This document shows, in pieces, positions 35,809 to 49,361 of a DNA stretch of 64,000 nucleotides. Made by a program: the position numbers and the translations under genes. The notes beneath the pieces are model-generated. The model was not told where the DNA came from, did not search any database, and saw nothing but the letters and a program-made list of their open reading frames with translations. Origin of the DNA: Liriodendron chinense (taxonomy: Eukaryota > Streptophyta > Magnoliopsida > Magnoliales > Magnoliaceae); the NCBI GenBank assembly GCA_003013855.2, contig ML058484.1, positions 8,915,344 through 8,979,343 on the forward strand. The letters run 5' to 3'. Position 1 is the first letter of the stretch, and every line of letters starts with the position of its first letter.

Positions 35809-36400
35809 TTATGTCATAGACTGTTAATGGTGAGGCCCATCATTGAACCGTTCGGATTATAGAACCCAAATGTAATTTTATACATGGAATTCCCAATGAT
35901 CCATGCCGTGTATATGATGGGCCTCATCGAAATTAGAGTATATGAGAAAATAAAAAAATAAAAATAAAAATAAAAAACCTCTCAAATTGGAATATTTGAA
36001 CCATTTTAACTCTGTCCTTTATATGAACTTCTTTGGTTATTTTTTTGTTTTTTTAAATTTTTTTTATTTTTTGGCCGTTGATCAAAAGTTGGAAATCTTC
36101 CATTCTAAAAGAGGATTCCTCACACAAATGTGTGGACCACAAAATCATTAATCCAAATCTAGTATCTCCGAAATGTAATGTAGCAAACGTTTATTTGAAT
36201 TAAAATAAGAGTGAGCCCCACTGACAGGATAAATGTTTTTTGAATGTGGTGACATGCACGAAGAATCAAACAAATAGAAAAAAGGTAGTCGTCGGTAGTT
36301 GTGGGTTTTAAGTAGGTTTAAGTCCAACAGGTTAGTTGGATAGATTACAACTTTTCATGTGCATGTGATATCTAACCGTTATAGGTTGGACCCATCATGA
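34352..36400. other. Non-coding AT-rich tract with simple repeats
   Basis: Runs of 'tttatttttattttt' lie around 34690-34720 and an (ATT)n microsatellite at 35774-35808. Partial fold-back repeat phrases occur near 34880-35060 and 35350-35460. No gene was seen. Confidence 0.55.
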
Positions 36401-36419
36401 TGACCACTTTATGCAAAAG

Positions 36420-39190
36420 ACCAGCTGCACTCATTCATCGAGTGGACCACACTTGTATTTTCCTATATATCAAATGGCTAGACATTGTTTTGTATTTATT
36501 GGAAAGGTTGGATGTCGCATTCACTTAGTACGGAAGTTATCCACTGGATTTGACTTATCGAGTGGGCCACACTTGTATTTTTCCTATTTATCAAATGGCT
36601 GGACATTGCTTTATATGTACTGGAAAGGTTGGATGTCACATGCACTTAATATTAATAGGAAAGTTATCTGCTTGTACCCAATCATCGAGTGGAACACAAT
36701 TGTACGTTCTTATTTATAAATGGCTAGATGTTTTTTATGTATTGGAAAGGTTAGATGTCGCATGCACTTAATAGGGAAGTTATCCACTGGTGCCCACTTA
36801 TCAAGTGGACCACACTTGTGTTTTTTATTTTATTTTTTATCAATGGCTAGACATTGTTTTGTATGTATTGGAGGGGTTAGATGTCACATGCACTTAACAG
36901 GGAAGTTATCCACTGGTGCCCACGTATCAAGTGGACCACACTGGTATTTTTTATTTTTTATTTATCAATATTGGCTAGACATTGTTTTGTATGCATCAGA
37001 GGGGTTAGATGTCGCATGCACTTAATAGGGAAGTTATCCACTGGTGCACATTTATCAAGTGGACCACACTTGTATTTTTATTTTATTTTTATCAATGGCT
37101 AGACATTGTTTTTGATGTATAGAAGGGGTTAGATGTCGCATGCACTTAATAGGGAAGTAATCCACTAGTAGAGTTGTACACGAGTTGAGCTAGCTCGATT
37201 GGCTCGCTTAACTCGGTTTGAACCAGCTCCATTCCGATGGGTTCAAATCAAGTGGAGCCAAAACAAAATTCCCCTTGAAGATTTTCGAGCCGAGCTTGAG
37301 CTGACCCTAGGTCTGCACACGGGTCGACTTAGGGTTAGGATGGGCCCAATCCTAGACCGAATTTAAACATATTTTAAAGGTTCGGGTTTCGGTCCGGGTT
37401 GTGACCGGGTTAGGCTTACTCAACTCTAACCCTACCCTACTTGCAAAAGGGTCAACCCTAACCCTACCCGACACTATATGTTGAACCAGGTCGAGTCGGG
37501 TTAGGACTAAGTTATACTTATTCACATGCGGGTTAAGACCCTATATGGTTCATATGAGATTTGGATCTTCTCAAGGCTTGAAATCATACCCTAAAATGAT
37601 ATAGGAAAACAGATGGACAAAGTGGATATACAAAAAAATACATCAAGGTGGGCCCCACACGGTTAGGGTTACACCCGCTAAGTTGTTATCGTGTTACACC
37701 CACTAAGCTGCTGGTAACAGCGAATTCGCTCCCCTAAGATGATATGGGATGCGGATCATTTCGTAGGAAGTTCCTGCACTTGGCGGCTAGGTGGGGCCCA
37801 CCATGATGTTTGTGAGAAACCCACCACGTGTATCCGTTTCGTGAGCTCATTTTAGGCAATTCAATAAAAAATGAGTCGGATCCGAGAGTTAAGTGGGTCG
37901 TACAAAAGGAAAAGGTGGGTAGGGAAATTCCTACCGTTGAAACCTCCCTGGGGTTTACAGCGATGTTTATATTCCATCTAAACCATTCATAAACTCGTTC
38001 CTAATGGATGAACTGAAAACACAAATATTAGCCTGATTCAAAAACTTCTATGGCGCCACAAATATTTCAATTGTGGACGTTCAATCCTCACGTTTTCTGA
38101 CCACTAGGGTCTCGGATCCAGCTTCTTTTTGGTCTCATGTCCTAAAATGATCTCACAAAACAAATGCATGGGGTGGATTTCTAAAAAAAAACATCACCAT
38201 GTGACTGATGGACGGTATGGATTTTAGACACATTGAGAGGTTTCCCACCTAAGAGAGAAACTTACTCCGCTACGTGCTTAGGATTAGGATGAGGTACATA
38301 AGAGCTTTCTACTTGGAAGTTACCATCCAAAGTTTCAATTTTCGGGGCGGTTCGGGTCGGGCAAAACGGGTCAGGTATACACAGGTCGGGTCGGTCAAGT
38401 TTGGCGTGAATTATAAACCGTACCTAAATTAAAAACGGTCCAGCTGCAGGACTGGACCCTTTTCTCTACCAGGTCAGGACGGATCGAGTTTCTACCAGGT
38501 CGGGCGGGTTAACTTGGCATATGTGCAGCCCTAGCTGACCTAGGCTCAATTCAGCCTGACTTGAAGCTTGGTTCGTGTTGACTCGGTTCGAGTTTGACTC
38601 GACTCAGCTAGTTGACGGAAGAGAGCAAATGAATAAGAGGGAAAATTGTCTATAAAAACAAATGGAATAGCAATCAAGGGTGTCAATGAGCCTGGGGTTG
38701 CCTTCAAGCCCGGATTTTGAACTATTTTAGGCCAGGCTTTTGGGCTAGGCCTATTCAAATTTTAGTTTTTTCTCATGCTCGAACTAGCTCGAACTTGGCT
38801 CGAAAGCTCGACCAAACCAAGCCGACCATGCCATCCCAACTCGAAGGCCGAGCCGAGCCGAGCTCGAGCCAGGGTTGTCTATTGGTCAAGCCAAGTTGAG
38901 CGAGGCCCAGCTCGATTCGATTCAACTCGGTGTATAGCTCTATCTACTAGGTACCCACTTATTGAGTGGACCATACTTGTATTTTCTTATTTATCAATGC
39001 CTATACATTATTTTCTATGCATCGAAAATGTTGTATGTCGTATGCACTTAGTAAGGAAGCTATCCACTGGGTACCCACTCATCGAGTCGACCACACGTAT
39101 ATTTTCTATTTACCTATGGCTAAACATTGTTTTCTGTATTGGAGAAGTTGGATGTCGCATACAAATAGTAGGGAAGTTATTCATTGGGTT
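36420..39190. repeat. Tandem array of ~118-129-bp units, interrupted by a hAT element
   Basis: Each unit runs through 'tcgagtggaccacacttgtatttt', 'tatcaaatggctagacattg', 'ggttagatgtcgcatgcac' and 'gggaagttatccactgg'. Six units lie at 36420-37168 and about two at 38943-39190. Spacing between the 'gatgtcgcatgcac' anchors varies from about 118 to 129 bp. Open frames at 36411-37102 are produced by the repeat. Confidence 0.88.
37169..38942. mobile_element. hAT-like element inserted in the tandem array, 1,774 bp
   Basis: The ends TAGAGTTGTACACGAGTTGA and TCAACTCGGTGTATAGCTCTA are inverted. Flanks TCCACTAG (37161-37168) and TCTACTAG (38943-38950) match at 7 of 8. The interior holds 'gggtcgggt'-rich low-complexity sequence and two nested fold-back repeat pieces (about 37560-37735 and 37780-38270). 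No transposase was seen. Confidence 0.82.
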
Positions 39191-40659
39191 GACCATAATT
39201 TATGGTCCAATCAATTGGACCTACAACCTTCTCATCAAGAGATGCTAACAAAATTTTGATTATTCAAATAGAGCTTGTTGGTATACATCTTGTTTACACA
39301 ATTCAATCAAACATGAGGCCACATGTTCTAATAAAGGCCTATATTCGGTTAACATCTGCAATTAAGATAGCGTGGGCGTGCCAAAGTCGTACTCGACTTG
39401 AGTTCGATTGAACGTTGTTGCCCCCCGCACTGAGTTAGGCCGATTAAGACCGAATTCGAGGGATCGGCCACCGATGGTTACAGCGATCAAGCGATTTTAG
39501 AATGGTATGGGTTAGTCCTTTTAAATGAATTATTTTTGCCTTGCGTTTAGGACTTTTCTTTTACTAGTTATAGCAAACTTTGTATTTCTCAACAGAGATT
39601 AAAAACTAAAAGCTAAAATGACTATTTTATTTATTAGTATTTGAAGCTCGGTAAATCAACAGATAAACAACTAAGTAGATAAATAATACAAAAGATAAAT
39701 ACCTACGATCGCCTGTGTTGAGAAACAATCGATGCGGGTTGGTCAGTAGGATGTGACCAAGGTGTGATCTTCCAAGTAAGGACTCAACTGATCAGTTCCA
39801 ACGACGGTATGTTGGGAATATTTATACTACTTCTAAGCTTACTGCAGTGGTGACGCTGGACAATAATGATCCAAGCTAACCTAAACTCTGGACGTTCTGT
39901 TGCATAGCTGGAAACAAGTGGAGGAACTAAAAACTCAAATAAGCTGTGTTGTGTTGCGTTGTTTGGATTGATTGTGTTTGGTGTAGGTGTAGAGCTCTTC
40001 ATTGCGTGCTCATTATATAAGCTTGGAGAGGAGGCAAACCTGGCCTTGTTGGATTTCCTTGCTCGTCCAGGATACTTGACAATCACACTACAATTGTTTT
40101 CTAATCATCTCAATCTGGCCAAAGAGATCTTCTCATATCAAAAACCATTCTCGGATCTCTTTCCAGCGTGACTGCAAAGATCTGTGGATCTCATGAGATC
40201 AGTCTCACCAAACTTAAATCCATCACGGTGTCTTTAGTTCTCATCTACTCTCATAAGAATCCACTTTCGAACCTTCATAATCGTCGCAAGAGCACCAATT
40301 ATCTCTGAGAGTACCTCCCATTTTGGAAGGATTGTATGAGACGACCTTGTAAAATATATCCAGATTTCTGATAAGATCCCCATCTTGAGGAGTCCTTATA
40401 GACTTGTCGAGCATGTTGCTTCAGTCACACGTGCCACTTGTATTAGGGCTACACGCCATTTGTCATAGCTTCTTATCTATAAACGTGCATACGACTTTGT
40501 GTTGTTTTGCTTTTGGCAGCAGGTAACATGCCACCAAAGGATATGGGCAAAAGATATTCTCAATATGCGAGTAGGATTTCGTCCATCATTTAGCACGTAG
40601 TGTCAACACATGGCAACATCTCATTGGTGCACATGGATGCGCCAAAATTGGTGTAAACA
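39191..40659. other. Non-coding, nothing recognised
   Basis: Only short open frames occur. No gene, repeat boundary or RNA gene was identified. Confidence 0.45.
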
Positions 40660-40847
40660 ATACATCCCAAGCTTATTGTAAGGGGATACATGAAAACTTT
40701 AATAGTTGAATCCTGATTGTATTTTAATAATCTCAACCGTTTATATGATGGGCCTCTCCATGATGGGGGATAGTAAAAAAATAAAAAGAAAAGAAAAAAA
40801 GAAAAACTTAGATCATTTGACTCTTTTTCCAAAATCAAAGGGTTAAA

Positions 40848-43800
40848 TGTAACATCTCAAAAATTTCCATGCACGACTAGGTACAGGTGCACTTTCACAC
40901 ATGTAATTTTAATTTTTTTTCCTCTCACACGTGTGTACACTTTTTGCTCACGTGTAGTAATAAACCTCGGGACCCTGTATATCTTCACGTACATGATCGT
41001 TCCTTAAAATAATTGTTCAAATAACCATTCATGGCTAGATTAAGATATACGATCGCCTACTTCAATTTTGGACTACCCAATTATAGTAAACTAACTTAAA
41101 GATTTTCATACCCTCTTATACACATATCTATAGAAGGATCTAACCTATTCGTCTTACTCGTTACCCATGTATATGCCTAATTTACTGTTGAAACCACAAT
41201 CTGAGCTCCCTCTTTAGTGTATGTAGACATATATATGTATATGCTTCTACGCTTCCCAAGCTTACATATTTTTACACACTTAGATTAATCATCAATCAAA
41301 CCATCTAGATAACTCTCTAAGCATAGATTAAGCTATTCAACTATTCGATTTCAATTTGGACCATCATCATTAAATAAACATTTTAGCCGTTTACATCCGA
41401 TCATTTTAGATTTTAAACCCCTCATCTTAATCTCAGTGCACTAAGAAGTAGTTTAGACCGCTAAAGTCCGATTTCAATGGATATAAATCCACCATCAATC
41501 ATTCTAAACTTTCTATGGTGTACGTTTAGGAACTCGATCGCGATAAAATTTCAAACAATGCATATTTAGTTCGATTTAGTTGTACATTATCAATTTCGGG
41601 ACCTAAATCACAAGATCCACCATCTAACGAATTTTCATCATATCTGCTAGACGACCCATCTGAAAATCACCTACAGAGACCATCAGTGCGATCTACAAAT
41701 GACCCACAACCTACGATTAGTGGGCCACCAAGAGGCATGACCCATGATCAATGCTCAAGCCCTACTTCTGGCTATTCACACAAGTGAACTTGACTGATAA
41801 CGCCAACGCACATGCATCCATGCACACGAACCGAAAGCAAGTAGTTTCGTTCTCGTGCGCTGCATAATAGCTTGGAAACTCTCCTATTCCACATCCTTCG
41901 TTTAAGTCTATCCACAATCCATGGGGATCTTGCTTCAGAAGATATGGACCATTGGTCTAACAAATCATGACCGTCTATGGCATGCCTTCGTCCATCAGCG
42001 CTGAGAAACGTCGAAACAACACCAGTTTCCTTTTCTGTTCTCTTCAAAGATAATTTTCTCATGATCCATAAAGATTTTTCTTTTAAATTCTACACTGTAC
42101 AACTAACAATCAAGTACCATCAGAATCCAAGTCGAATTACCAAGTCAAGACCCATGCCTCTCGCTGTTTTTCATGGTAGCGTACGCAAACGAGTGAAAAA
42201 CTTTCCTTCGTTGAACTGACTCGACTCACTAACTCTTTATGAGCAGTGAGTCCAGCATCCAGTTTATGGACGTGGTTCAAAGGAAGGAAAGAAAGAGAAA
42301 GAATTTAATGAGAAAAAGAAGGAGAAGGAAATAAAAATAAATGACTTTAGGTTGTTGAGTTAACTCATTAATTTTCCTCGATATGGGTTGAGCTTTGAAA
42401 ACTGAATTAGGTTGGTCAACAACATTATATTAGGTATGAGTATCCTGTGAATTTCCTTCTTATTCATTAGTCAAGAATTGAATATTTTCTTTCTAAAATT
42501 TATTGACTCACTGAATCAACTCGTTAATCCCATGCTAAAATCAAATGAGGTTCAAGTCCAATAATGCTAAACCTTTGGCAAGGAGTTGGGAATCCACAAA
42601 AGAGGTTAGCTCGGAATCTAACACCAGATTGTAACTAAGTTGCATCAAGTCTCAATTGAGTTACACCAAGTCAAATAGAATTCATAATAAAAACGAGTGA
42701 GTGATCCTTCATTGGTTTGATTTCTTCCTTGTAATTTTTTAGTTATCAAGTTTCCCATTTTATTGTTATACATGTTTTACGATCCTTGGTAGAGATCTTC
42801 CATTCTCTCAGATTTTACATTCATTTTTCGTTATAAAAATTTTCTTGGTTATAATAGTGAGTGATCTTCTACTTGTTTGATTTTCTCTCTTTGGTTTATC
42901 TTTTAGTTTAGTTTCATGTGTTTCCTTTCTTTATTGTGCGTTTCACAATCCCTAATATGATCCTCCATATTCTTAAATTTGGCATCATGTGTATTTGTAA
43001 TAGCCCTCTTATTGATTCAAGTATAGCCATTTTACCTCAGGTTTAGCCCTTTCGCTTCGAGTCTACGTATCTATACTTTGGAGTTTACTTTTTGGTGTCC
43101 ATGGAATAACCATTTCTTCTTTTGACTCGATAGTGTTCCCCTTAACTTTGCATCTTTAAATTTCTGAATGTTGATATATTTTCTTAATTATATACTGTCG
43201 GTAATAAGCCTATTATCATTATCTCTTTTGAATTTGATATGTATAGTGTATTATTTTCTATTTCTTTTTTAATTTATCTTGTAAACTTACCTCATGTAAT
43301 TCTTAAACTATGGATGTATTCTAACGTGTGTACCTTACATTACATGTTGATTATTGTGTCTATATGCATTATGATTATGGGTGCTTGAATTTGCTTGACT
43401 TGCATGGAATTTATGGAACGCTTGGTGATTGAATTACATGCCTCATCATATAACACAATGAATTTATTATACTTTGAATTGTGGTGGGATTATTGATCGA
43501 GGGTTCTCTTGGCCTTTATGACAAGGATCATGATTGTTGTGGGATTATTGAGTCGGGGTTCCCCTAGCCTTTATGGCAAAGATGATGATTGCAATGGGAT
43601 TATCGAGCGGGGGGTTCCCTTGGCCTTTATGGCAAGGATGATTGATTGTAGTGGAATTACCGAGGAGGGGTTCCCTTAGCCTTTATGGTAAGGATGATGA
43701 TTGAGGTGGGATTATCGAGCGGAGGTTCCCTTAACCTGTATGGTAAAGATGATCTACGGTGAGATTATCAAGTGAGGGTTCCCTAAAAAATCATACTCAA

Positions 43801-44383
43801 GATGACTTGCATTACATACATGATTCATACATCATAACATCATACTTATCTTAAGAATCTTAAATCATGGCATCTTGTTATATGTTTTACCTATCTCTAT
43901 CGTGTTTATTTGGAATTATGATATTGTTATATCTTTTTTTTGAAATGTGCTAAGTTGTGTTTTACTTACCTCTATTGAATCTGTATCAAACTCGTGATGG
44001 ATATGATCTCACTTAGCTTCCACCTCACCAAATCAACAACACTTGTAAGCCTACAGAATGAGAGAGAAGCATGAAATGAAAAATATTTAGATGGCCACTT
44101 CAATTAGACTTAGCGTTTAGTTTATTGTTATTTTTGAAAAGTTGTAATAAGAGAGTGATAAAAAGAATTGAGTAATAGTAGTTGATTTGGATTTTGGATA
44201 TTTTAAATTGAAGTTAAAGTTTAAATTTTTATTATTATGATTTGGATGATTTTATCATGATTTGGTAGGGTCAATGATGGTTTAAATATTAATGGAATGA
44301 ATGAATGCACAAAATATTAATTCACACCTTAGAACTCGGGATCAAGGACACCATACTTAGGTTTTAAATTTCAGGCCGTAACA
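40848..44383. mobile_element. Probable solo LTR, about 3.5 kb
   Basis: It starts TGTAACATCTCAAAAATTT and ends AAATTTCAGGCCGTAACA, the inverted TGTAAC..GTAACA type found on many plant Ty3 LTRs. Flanking pentamers TTAAA (40843-40847) and GTAAA (44384-44388) match at 4 of 5. The flanks are two arms of a fold-back repeat: 'tttatatgatgggcctc' at 40740 and 'gaggtctatcatataaa' at 44432. That indicates insertion into that repeat. No internal coding region was seen. Confidence 0.55.
43485..43790. repeat. ~62-bp tandem repeat, five to six units
   Basis: Units follow 'gggattatcgagcgggggttcccttggcctttatggcaaggatgatgattg' with substitutions and small length changes. It lies inside the probable solo LTR. 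Confidence 0.85.
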
Positions 44384-44639
44384 GTAAATATATCAATCTA
44401 ATAATTTTATTAACCATCCTCCATCAAGGTGAGGTCTATCATATAAATAGTTTTTATCATTAAAATGTACAAAGATACAGTGGATACAATCAGGATGCCT
44501 TACAGTATAATATGTTGGTATGTATTTTTTAAGGGTAAAAGGGGGCCAAGTATGCTTGGGTACCGGTACCTGCCAACATGAGTTGAGTTTTGAGTATAGG
44601 TAAATGGGTGTGGGTGTGGTTATGAGTATCAATTTAAGC

Positions 44640-45110
44640 TAACTTGATAAAGGACTTGGATTGCCTATTCCCCAAGGCACAGAAAGTTCCACCCTCGTCC
44701 ATTAGTTTTGAAGACCATAACAGGACAAAAGTCAAAAATCAGTTAGATCTAAAACTCATGTGGGACACACCACACGAAACATTGGGAACGGAAATGTCCA
44801 CTGTTGAAACCTTCCTAGAGTCGGCCACGATGTTTACACGTCATCCAAACTGTTCATAAGGTCATCACCACTTATATAACCTGTGGGCACAAATATCATC
44901 TTGATAAAAAACTTCTGCCAACCCCATGCAATCCTCACTGTTTTGTGTGATTTGACCCACATGAGTTTTGGATCCGCCTGATTTTTAGATTCTTATACTA
45001 TTAGGGTCTTGTAAAACTAATGGACGAAGTGGATTCGTCACGAGCTTCTTTGTGAGCCCAACACAACTTTCAACTACAGGAACTTCCTAGGCTGGGGGCA
45101 CAAGCGATCG
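44640..45110. repeat. Fold-back repeat copy
   Basis: The left arm 'cttggattgcctattccccaaggcac' and the right-hand 'aggctgggggcacaagcgatc' are complementary in part. Inner phrases 'aaactcatgtgggacacaccac' and 'gatttgacccacatgagttttgg' mirror each other. Confidence 0.6.
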
Positions 45111-45486
45111 ACGTCCCTTCATAAATGGTGTGGGTGTGGGTACATCGCCACCGATGCCCGTGTTGTATTTGATATTATGTATTATATATATATAACCCTT
45201 AATATTAAAATAAATTTATAGTGATTAGTAATAATTAACACTTTTTATCTACAAAACTATACATAAAAAATAAAAATAAAAATAAAAATAAAAAGTTGGA
45301 TCTCACCTTGTTGATGCAGTAACGTGCATACAATTCAAGCCATCTTACAAGATCAACCCATTTTGAAAAGTGAGCCCACCTTGGCGTATGCCTTGTGTTT
45401 GCCATACAACCTATCCAATAGGTCAACCTATCATGAATAATAGACCTATTTTAGTGTGTGTGCATTGTATATGCCTTGTAACCCAG

Positions 45487-45663
45487 GTCCATAGCTCAAG
45501 TGGCAGACTGAGCCAGGATAGCCTCATTTCAACACTGAAGTCATGGCATCGATTCCTACCGTGGGGGTGGCTAAAATTGTGATGTGATTAACAGCGGTGG
45601 GTGGGTGTACTAACCATGGGGTGTATAAGCTAACCCATAAATTTAATAATAATAAATAAATAA
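45487..45663 (+). mobile_element. tRNA-derived SINE
   Basis: An A-box-like TAGCTCAAGTGGC is followed at tRNA-like spacing by a B-box-like GGCATCGATTCCT. A short unrelated body then ends in an AATAATAATAAATAAATAAA tail. The total of about 180 bp is typical of plant SINEs. No target duplication was evident. Confidence 0.7.
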
Positions 45664-46305
45664 AACAAGGTTGATCTACCATGAAAAGCAAGTCTACCTT
45701 AGCACACGCATTGTGCATGACATACACCAATCCAACAGTATTAACCTCAGTATGAATGTGGGTTTTCCAAAGTTCATCGGATCCAACAATAATGTGCACA
45801 ACATGTACAGTTCATTGGAAAGTAAGTGCATGTCACATCATGTGATGGATTGAAAACATTATTAATGCAATGTAAGTTATAAAACTTAAATATAAAATAC
45901 CATGTTGTTATTTCTTTATATTTTTAAATAAAATGTCACCTTTTAATTTTTCTGTTATGAAATTTATTTTTTTATGCTACCAGTAAGTTTTTATTTATTT
46001 TTTTATTAATGATAATGAGTATGGGTGCCCATTTTAGATTAAACATAAGTGTGCGCATGGTATGAGTGTGTTACACATTGGTGAGAGTGGGTACACATGC
46101 ACGAACTAGCCCATTGCCCCTCTTAAATTGTCAAACCACAATTCCCCAATCAGGGTCTGAAAATCAGATTGGCTGAAGAATCCTAACCTCTGATTGTGGA
46201 TTTTTTTTTTTTTTTTTTTATTGAAAAGAGGGCCATTGGGAATTTTTTTTATTTTCAACCGTCCAATAAATGTTTCACCAATTCAATGGTCAGATGATCG
46301 CATTT

Positions 46306-46742
46306 GGGGGGGGGGGGGGGGGGGGGGCGTGAACGATAACAGGTAGCCAGCCTGTGCTACCCTCTTCGGTTGTCCTCAATCTCCTTAGGATTCTCACACC
46401 AATCCGTTGATGGTAGACCTCATGATTAACCCTTGGGGAGCAGACCCCAGATATCACATACGTTCCCACCAAAGAGCCATTTAAGGCAGCTGGTGCACGG
46501 GGCGCCTACCCAAGTTTCGCCCTAAGGCACGTTGGACAGTAACAGGTAGCTAGCCTGTGCTACCCCCTTCGGTTGTCCTCAATCTCTTTAGGATTCTCAC
46601 ACCAACCCGTTGATGGTAGACCTCATGATTAACCCTTGGGGAGCAGACCCCAGATATCACATACGTTCCCACCAAAGAGCCGTTTAAGGCAGCTGGTGCA
46701 CGGGGCGCCTACCCAAGTTTCGCCCTAAGGCACGTTGGACCC
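46306..46742. repeat. G homopolymer followed by a 203-bp tandem duplication
   Basis: A run of about 22 G ends at 46327. Two copies of a 203-bp unit follow (about 46337-46539 and 46540-46742), differing at only a few sites. The unit is not recognised as a known gene or element. Confidence 0.85.
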
Positions 46743-47380
46743 CACTACCGGGAACTCCCTGGCATCCCATTCAAGAGCGAAAGTTTCCCAACTTTGATTT
46801 TAACCTCTGTACTTAAAGTAACAGCTTAAGGACATGTTAAGGTCCCAAATATAAACATAATTTTTACTGCATGATTCATCTAAATTGGACCAACAAGTTG
46901 GACAGTTTAATTTATCTTTATTTGTATGCCACGTATCGAATTTCTAAGTAATTTCTTAAGGGCCGGCTTTTCGACAAGTCTTCAGGTATATAAGTGGGGC
47001 CCATGGGCCATGGCTCAGTGATCTAAACCGTTGATACGATGGATTTCATCATGGATTGCCATGCACCAAAGTTTCCTAGACTGGAAGATCCTAACTACAG
47101 AATATGCGGCCCTTGTTGGTTGAGTGGGAACCATTTCTGCCTTTTCTTTCTCAACCATCTATTGTTTGGAGAACTATCGATGGTTTAGGATCTTTTACAT
47201 CTCGGCGATCTTCTGCGCATGGACCATCCACAGTAAGGCCTGTCAAATCAATGGTTTGGATCATTGCAATTTTGGTCCCACACACATGAACTTAAAGCTG
47301 AATGGTTCTGTTTCAGTGCTCAGCTGGAACAGTGTATGATTCCCTCATGGTCGCAGGTAATGCATGCAGACCACGGACTC

Positions 47381-47423
<43 letters not shown>

Positions 47424-48867
47424 TATTTTGATTTTTTGGGTTGCACGTAGATACGGAAAACTGTCGGATCTTCGATCGCTGGCGTGTGGGCCACCACGCC
47501 ATAAACGGATTAGGTGTAGCTCCTACCAACCTTAGCAAGTGGTCGTCCGTACCCGTGATAACAGGACAGCAGTAACAACAACAGTCGGTTCCTGATCTCT
47601 CATGTGGGGCCCACCACCTATATAAACCCAATTAGGTGTGGCACGAGTCCAACCTAGCAAGTGGTGGGCCCAGCCCAGCATGTGATCGCAGGCTAACCAA
47701 GACTCAGGTGGGCCACACCAGGGAGATGGGGAGAGTGGGGCCCACCAAAGAAACCTATCAGATTTTTTCCAAGGGCCCAACGTAGTGCATGCATATGCCA
47801 TCCAACCCCTACATCATATGCACCCCACCAGGATTAAGTGGTGAACCCCAAATTTGATGGGCCACACCACGTGAAGATAAGAGGCTTTGAGGCATGATTT
47901 TACATTGTTTCGTGTGAAGTCCCCCACCTGAATTTTGTATGAACCTTATTTTTAGGCTTCATCATGGGGCATACCTTATGGACGGGGTGGATGTCATCAC
48001 ATATTATGGTGGGCCCCGCAGAGCTCGACTGGTATGGGCCACACTAGGTGGGGCAACTCGGTCCCCTCCAAAAAGGAACGTGAATTCCCAGCAACTTTTT
48101 TTTTGTTAAGCCCGTGCAACAAAAAGCTGTGGGGCCCACAATAATGTGCATTTGACATCCAGTTCGTCCATTTGACCCAGCTCATATTAGGATGAGAGCC
48201 CAAAATCAGGCAGATCCAAAACTCGATTGGCAACGATGGAGCCCACACCTCATTGGGCCACAGTGATGTTTATATGCAATCCAACCTGTTCACCAGCCCA
48301 CTTCTCCCTGTTGTGTGGCCCACTTAAGTTTCTGAACGATCTTAATGTTGGGCTCACGTCCTAACTTGAGCAGCGGCAAATGGACGGTGTGGATGTCACA
48401 CGCACATACATCAAAGTGGGCCCAACAGCATTTTGTTGCACAGCTCAACAGGCTCTCTGCAACTGTCGTCGGAAATTCGTCTCTCCCAAAAATGAGCACC
48501 ACTCAAGTGGGCCCTCACGCATCCAAATGGGCCTTAGCAACATGCTACTAAAGGAGATTGATCCAATGCTTGCACCTTGCATATTCTGATGGAGAACGTT
48601 TTTTAGTGGATAATGGATAGGAGGGCCCATATAAACTGATGTTGCCCATTGGATAGGTGGGGCCACTTGGATCTAAATGCGCTCTGAATGGATTACACTA
48701 ACCACGGTCAAGAGCCTGAAAATCGGCAGTCCATACTCAGCATTGAAAACCCATGATTAAAATAAAATAAAATAAAAACTGATTCCAAATCCCATTGATC
48801 TGTCAGCAATGATCCATACCCTAACTTCCGGACAGTGGGAAATCCGAGCATCCATCCAACAGCCGGG
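46743..48867. other. Non-coding, with simple and fold-back repeats
   Basis: A (TTA)n microsatellite lies at about 47382-47423. Partial fold-back family phrases such as 'gtgggccccgcagagctc' and 'gtggggcccacaataatg' lie around 47690-48470. No coding region was recognised. Confidence 0.5.
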
Positions 48868-49253
48868 TCAATCAGGATACAGCTGACCTACCTGACCCAA
48901 CAGACCAGATGAATCAATGCGGCCACCTAAATGAACACAGGGCAATCTGCACCGTAATATTGCGGTTTCAGAAGACTTAACGGATTTGATACATGTGAGA
49001 AATGCTGCAAAAAGCAATGATCCACAATACTTGTCCAAAATACCCATAAAAAAACAAAAGAAGATCGAGGTGGGCCCCGCCAAGGAGCATGGCTTCCATT
49101 TCTTAGCTCTAAAAGGGATTTTTTTTTTTTTTTTGAGAGAGAGATACAAGGAAATGCCAATTAAAATTTTGAAATTGACGGGTACCCAAATGAGCAGTGT
49201 GCAATAAGAGGAGACGTTTGGAGCATGATAGGAAATACCAGAGTCAGAAGACA

Positions 49254-49361
49254 TCAGAAGGCATTGATCAGCCCCTTCATCTCGGCCGACCTCCTTGGAT
49301 CAGGATCATCAATTGCTCTCTCAGTGAGCACGTGCTTGATCCGGCACATTGATTTCCTCAC
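49254..49361 (-). CDS. uL29m exon 3 (C-terminus)
   Basis: The acceptor is AAATGCAG|GTG. Thirty-five codons from 'VRKSMCRIKHVL' to 'GLINAF' end at TGA (complement of 49254-49256). LINE sequence begins within about 50 bp upstream in the intron. Confidence 0.93.
   Translation of the reverse strand: MRKSMCRIKHVLTERAIDDPDPRRSAEMKGLINAF

Noticed and set aside
36411..37102. Overlapping ~100-codon frames with similar peptides
   Set aside because: They are translations of the ~124-bp tandem array in different phases.
43485..43790. Possible CRISPR-like array because of regular repeats
   Set aside because: Units are contiguous ~62-bp tandem copies without unique spacers, and the genome is eukaryotic.
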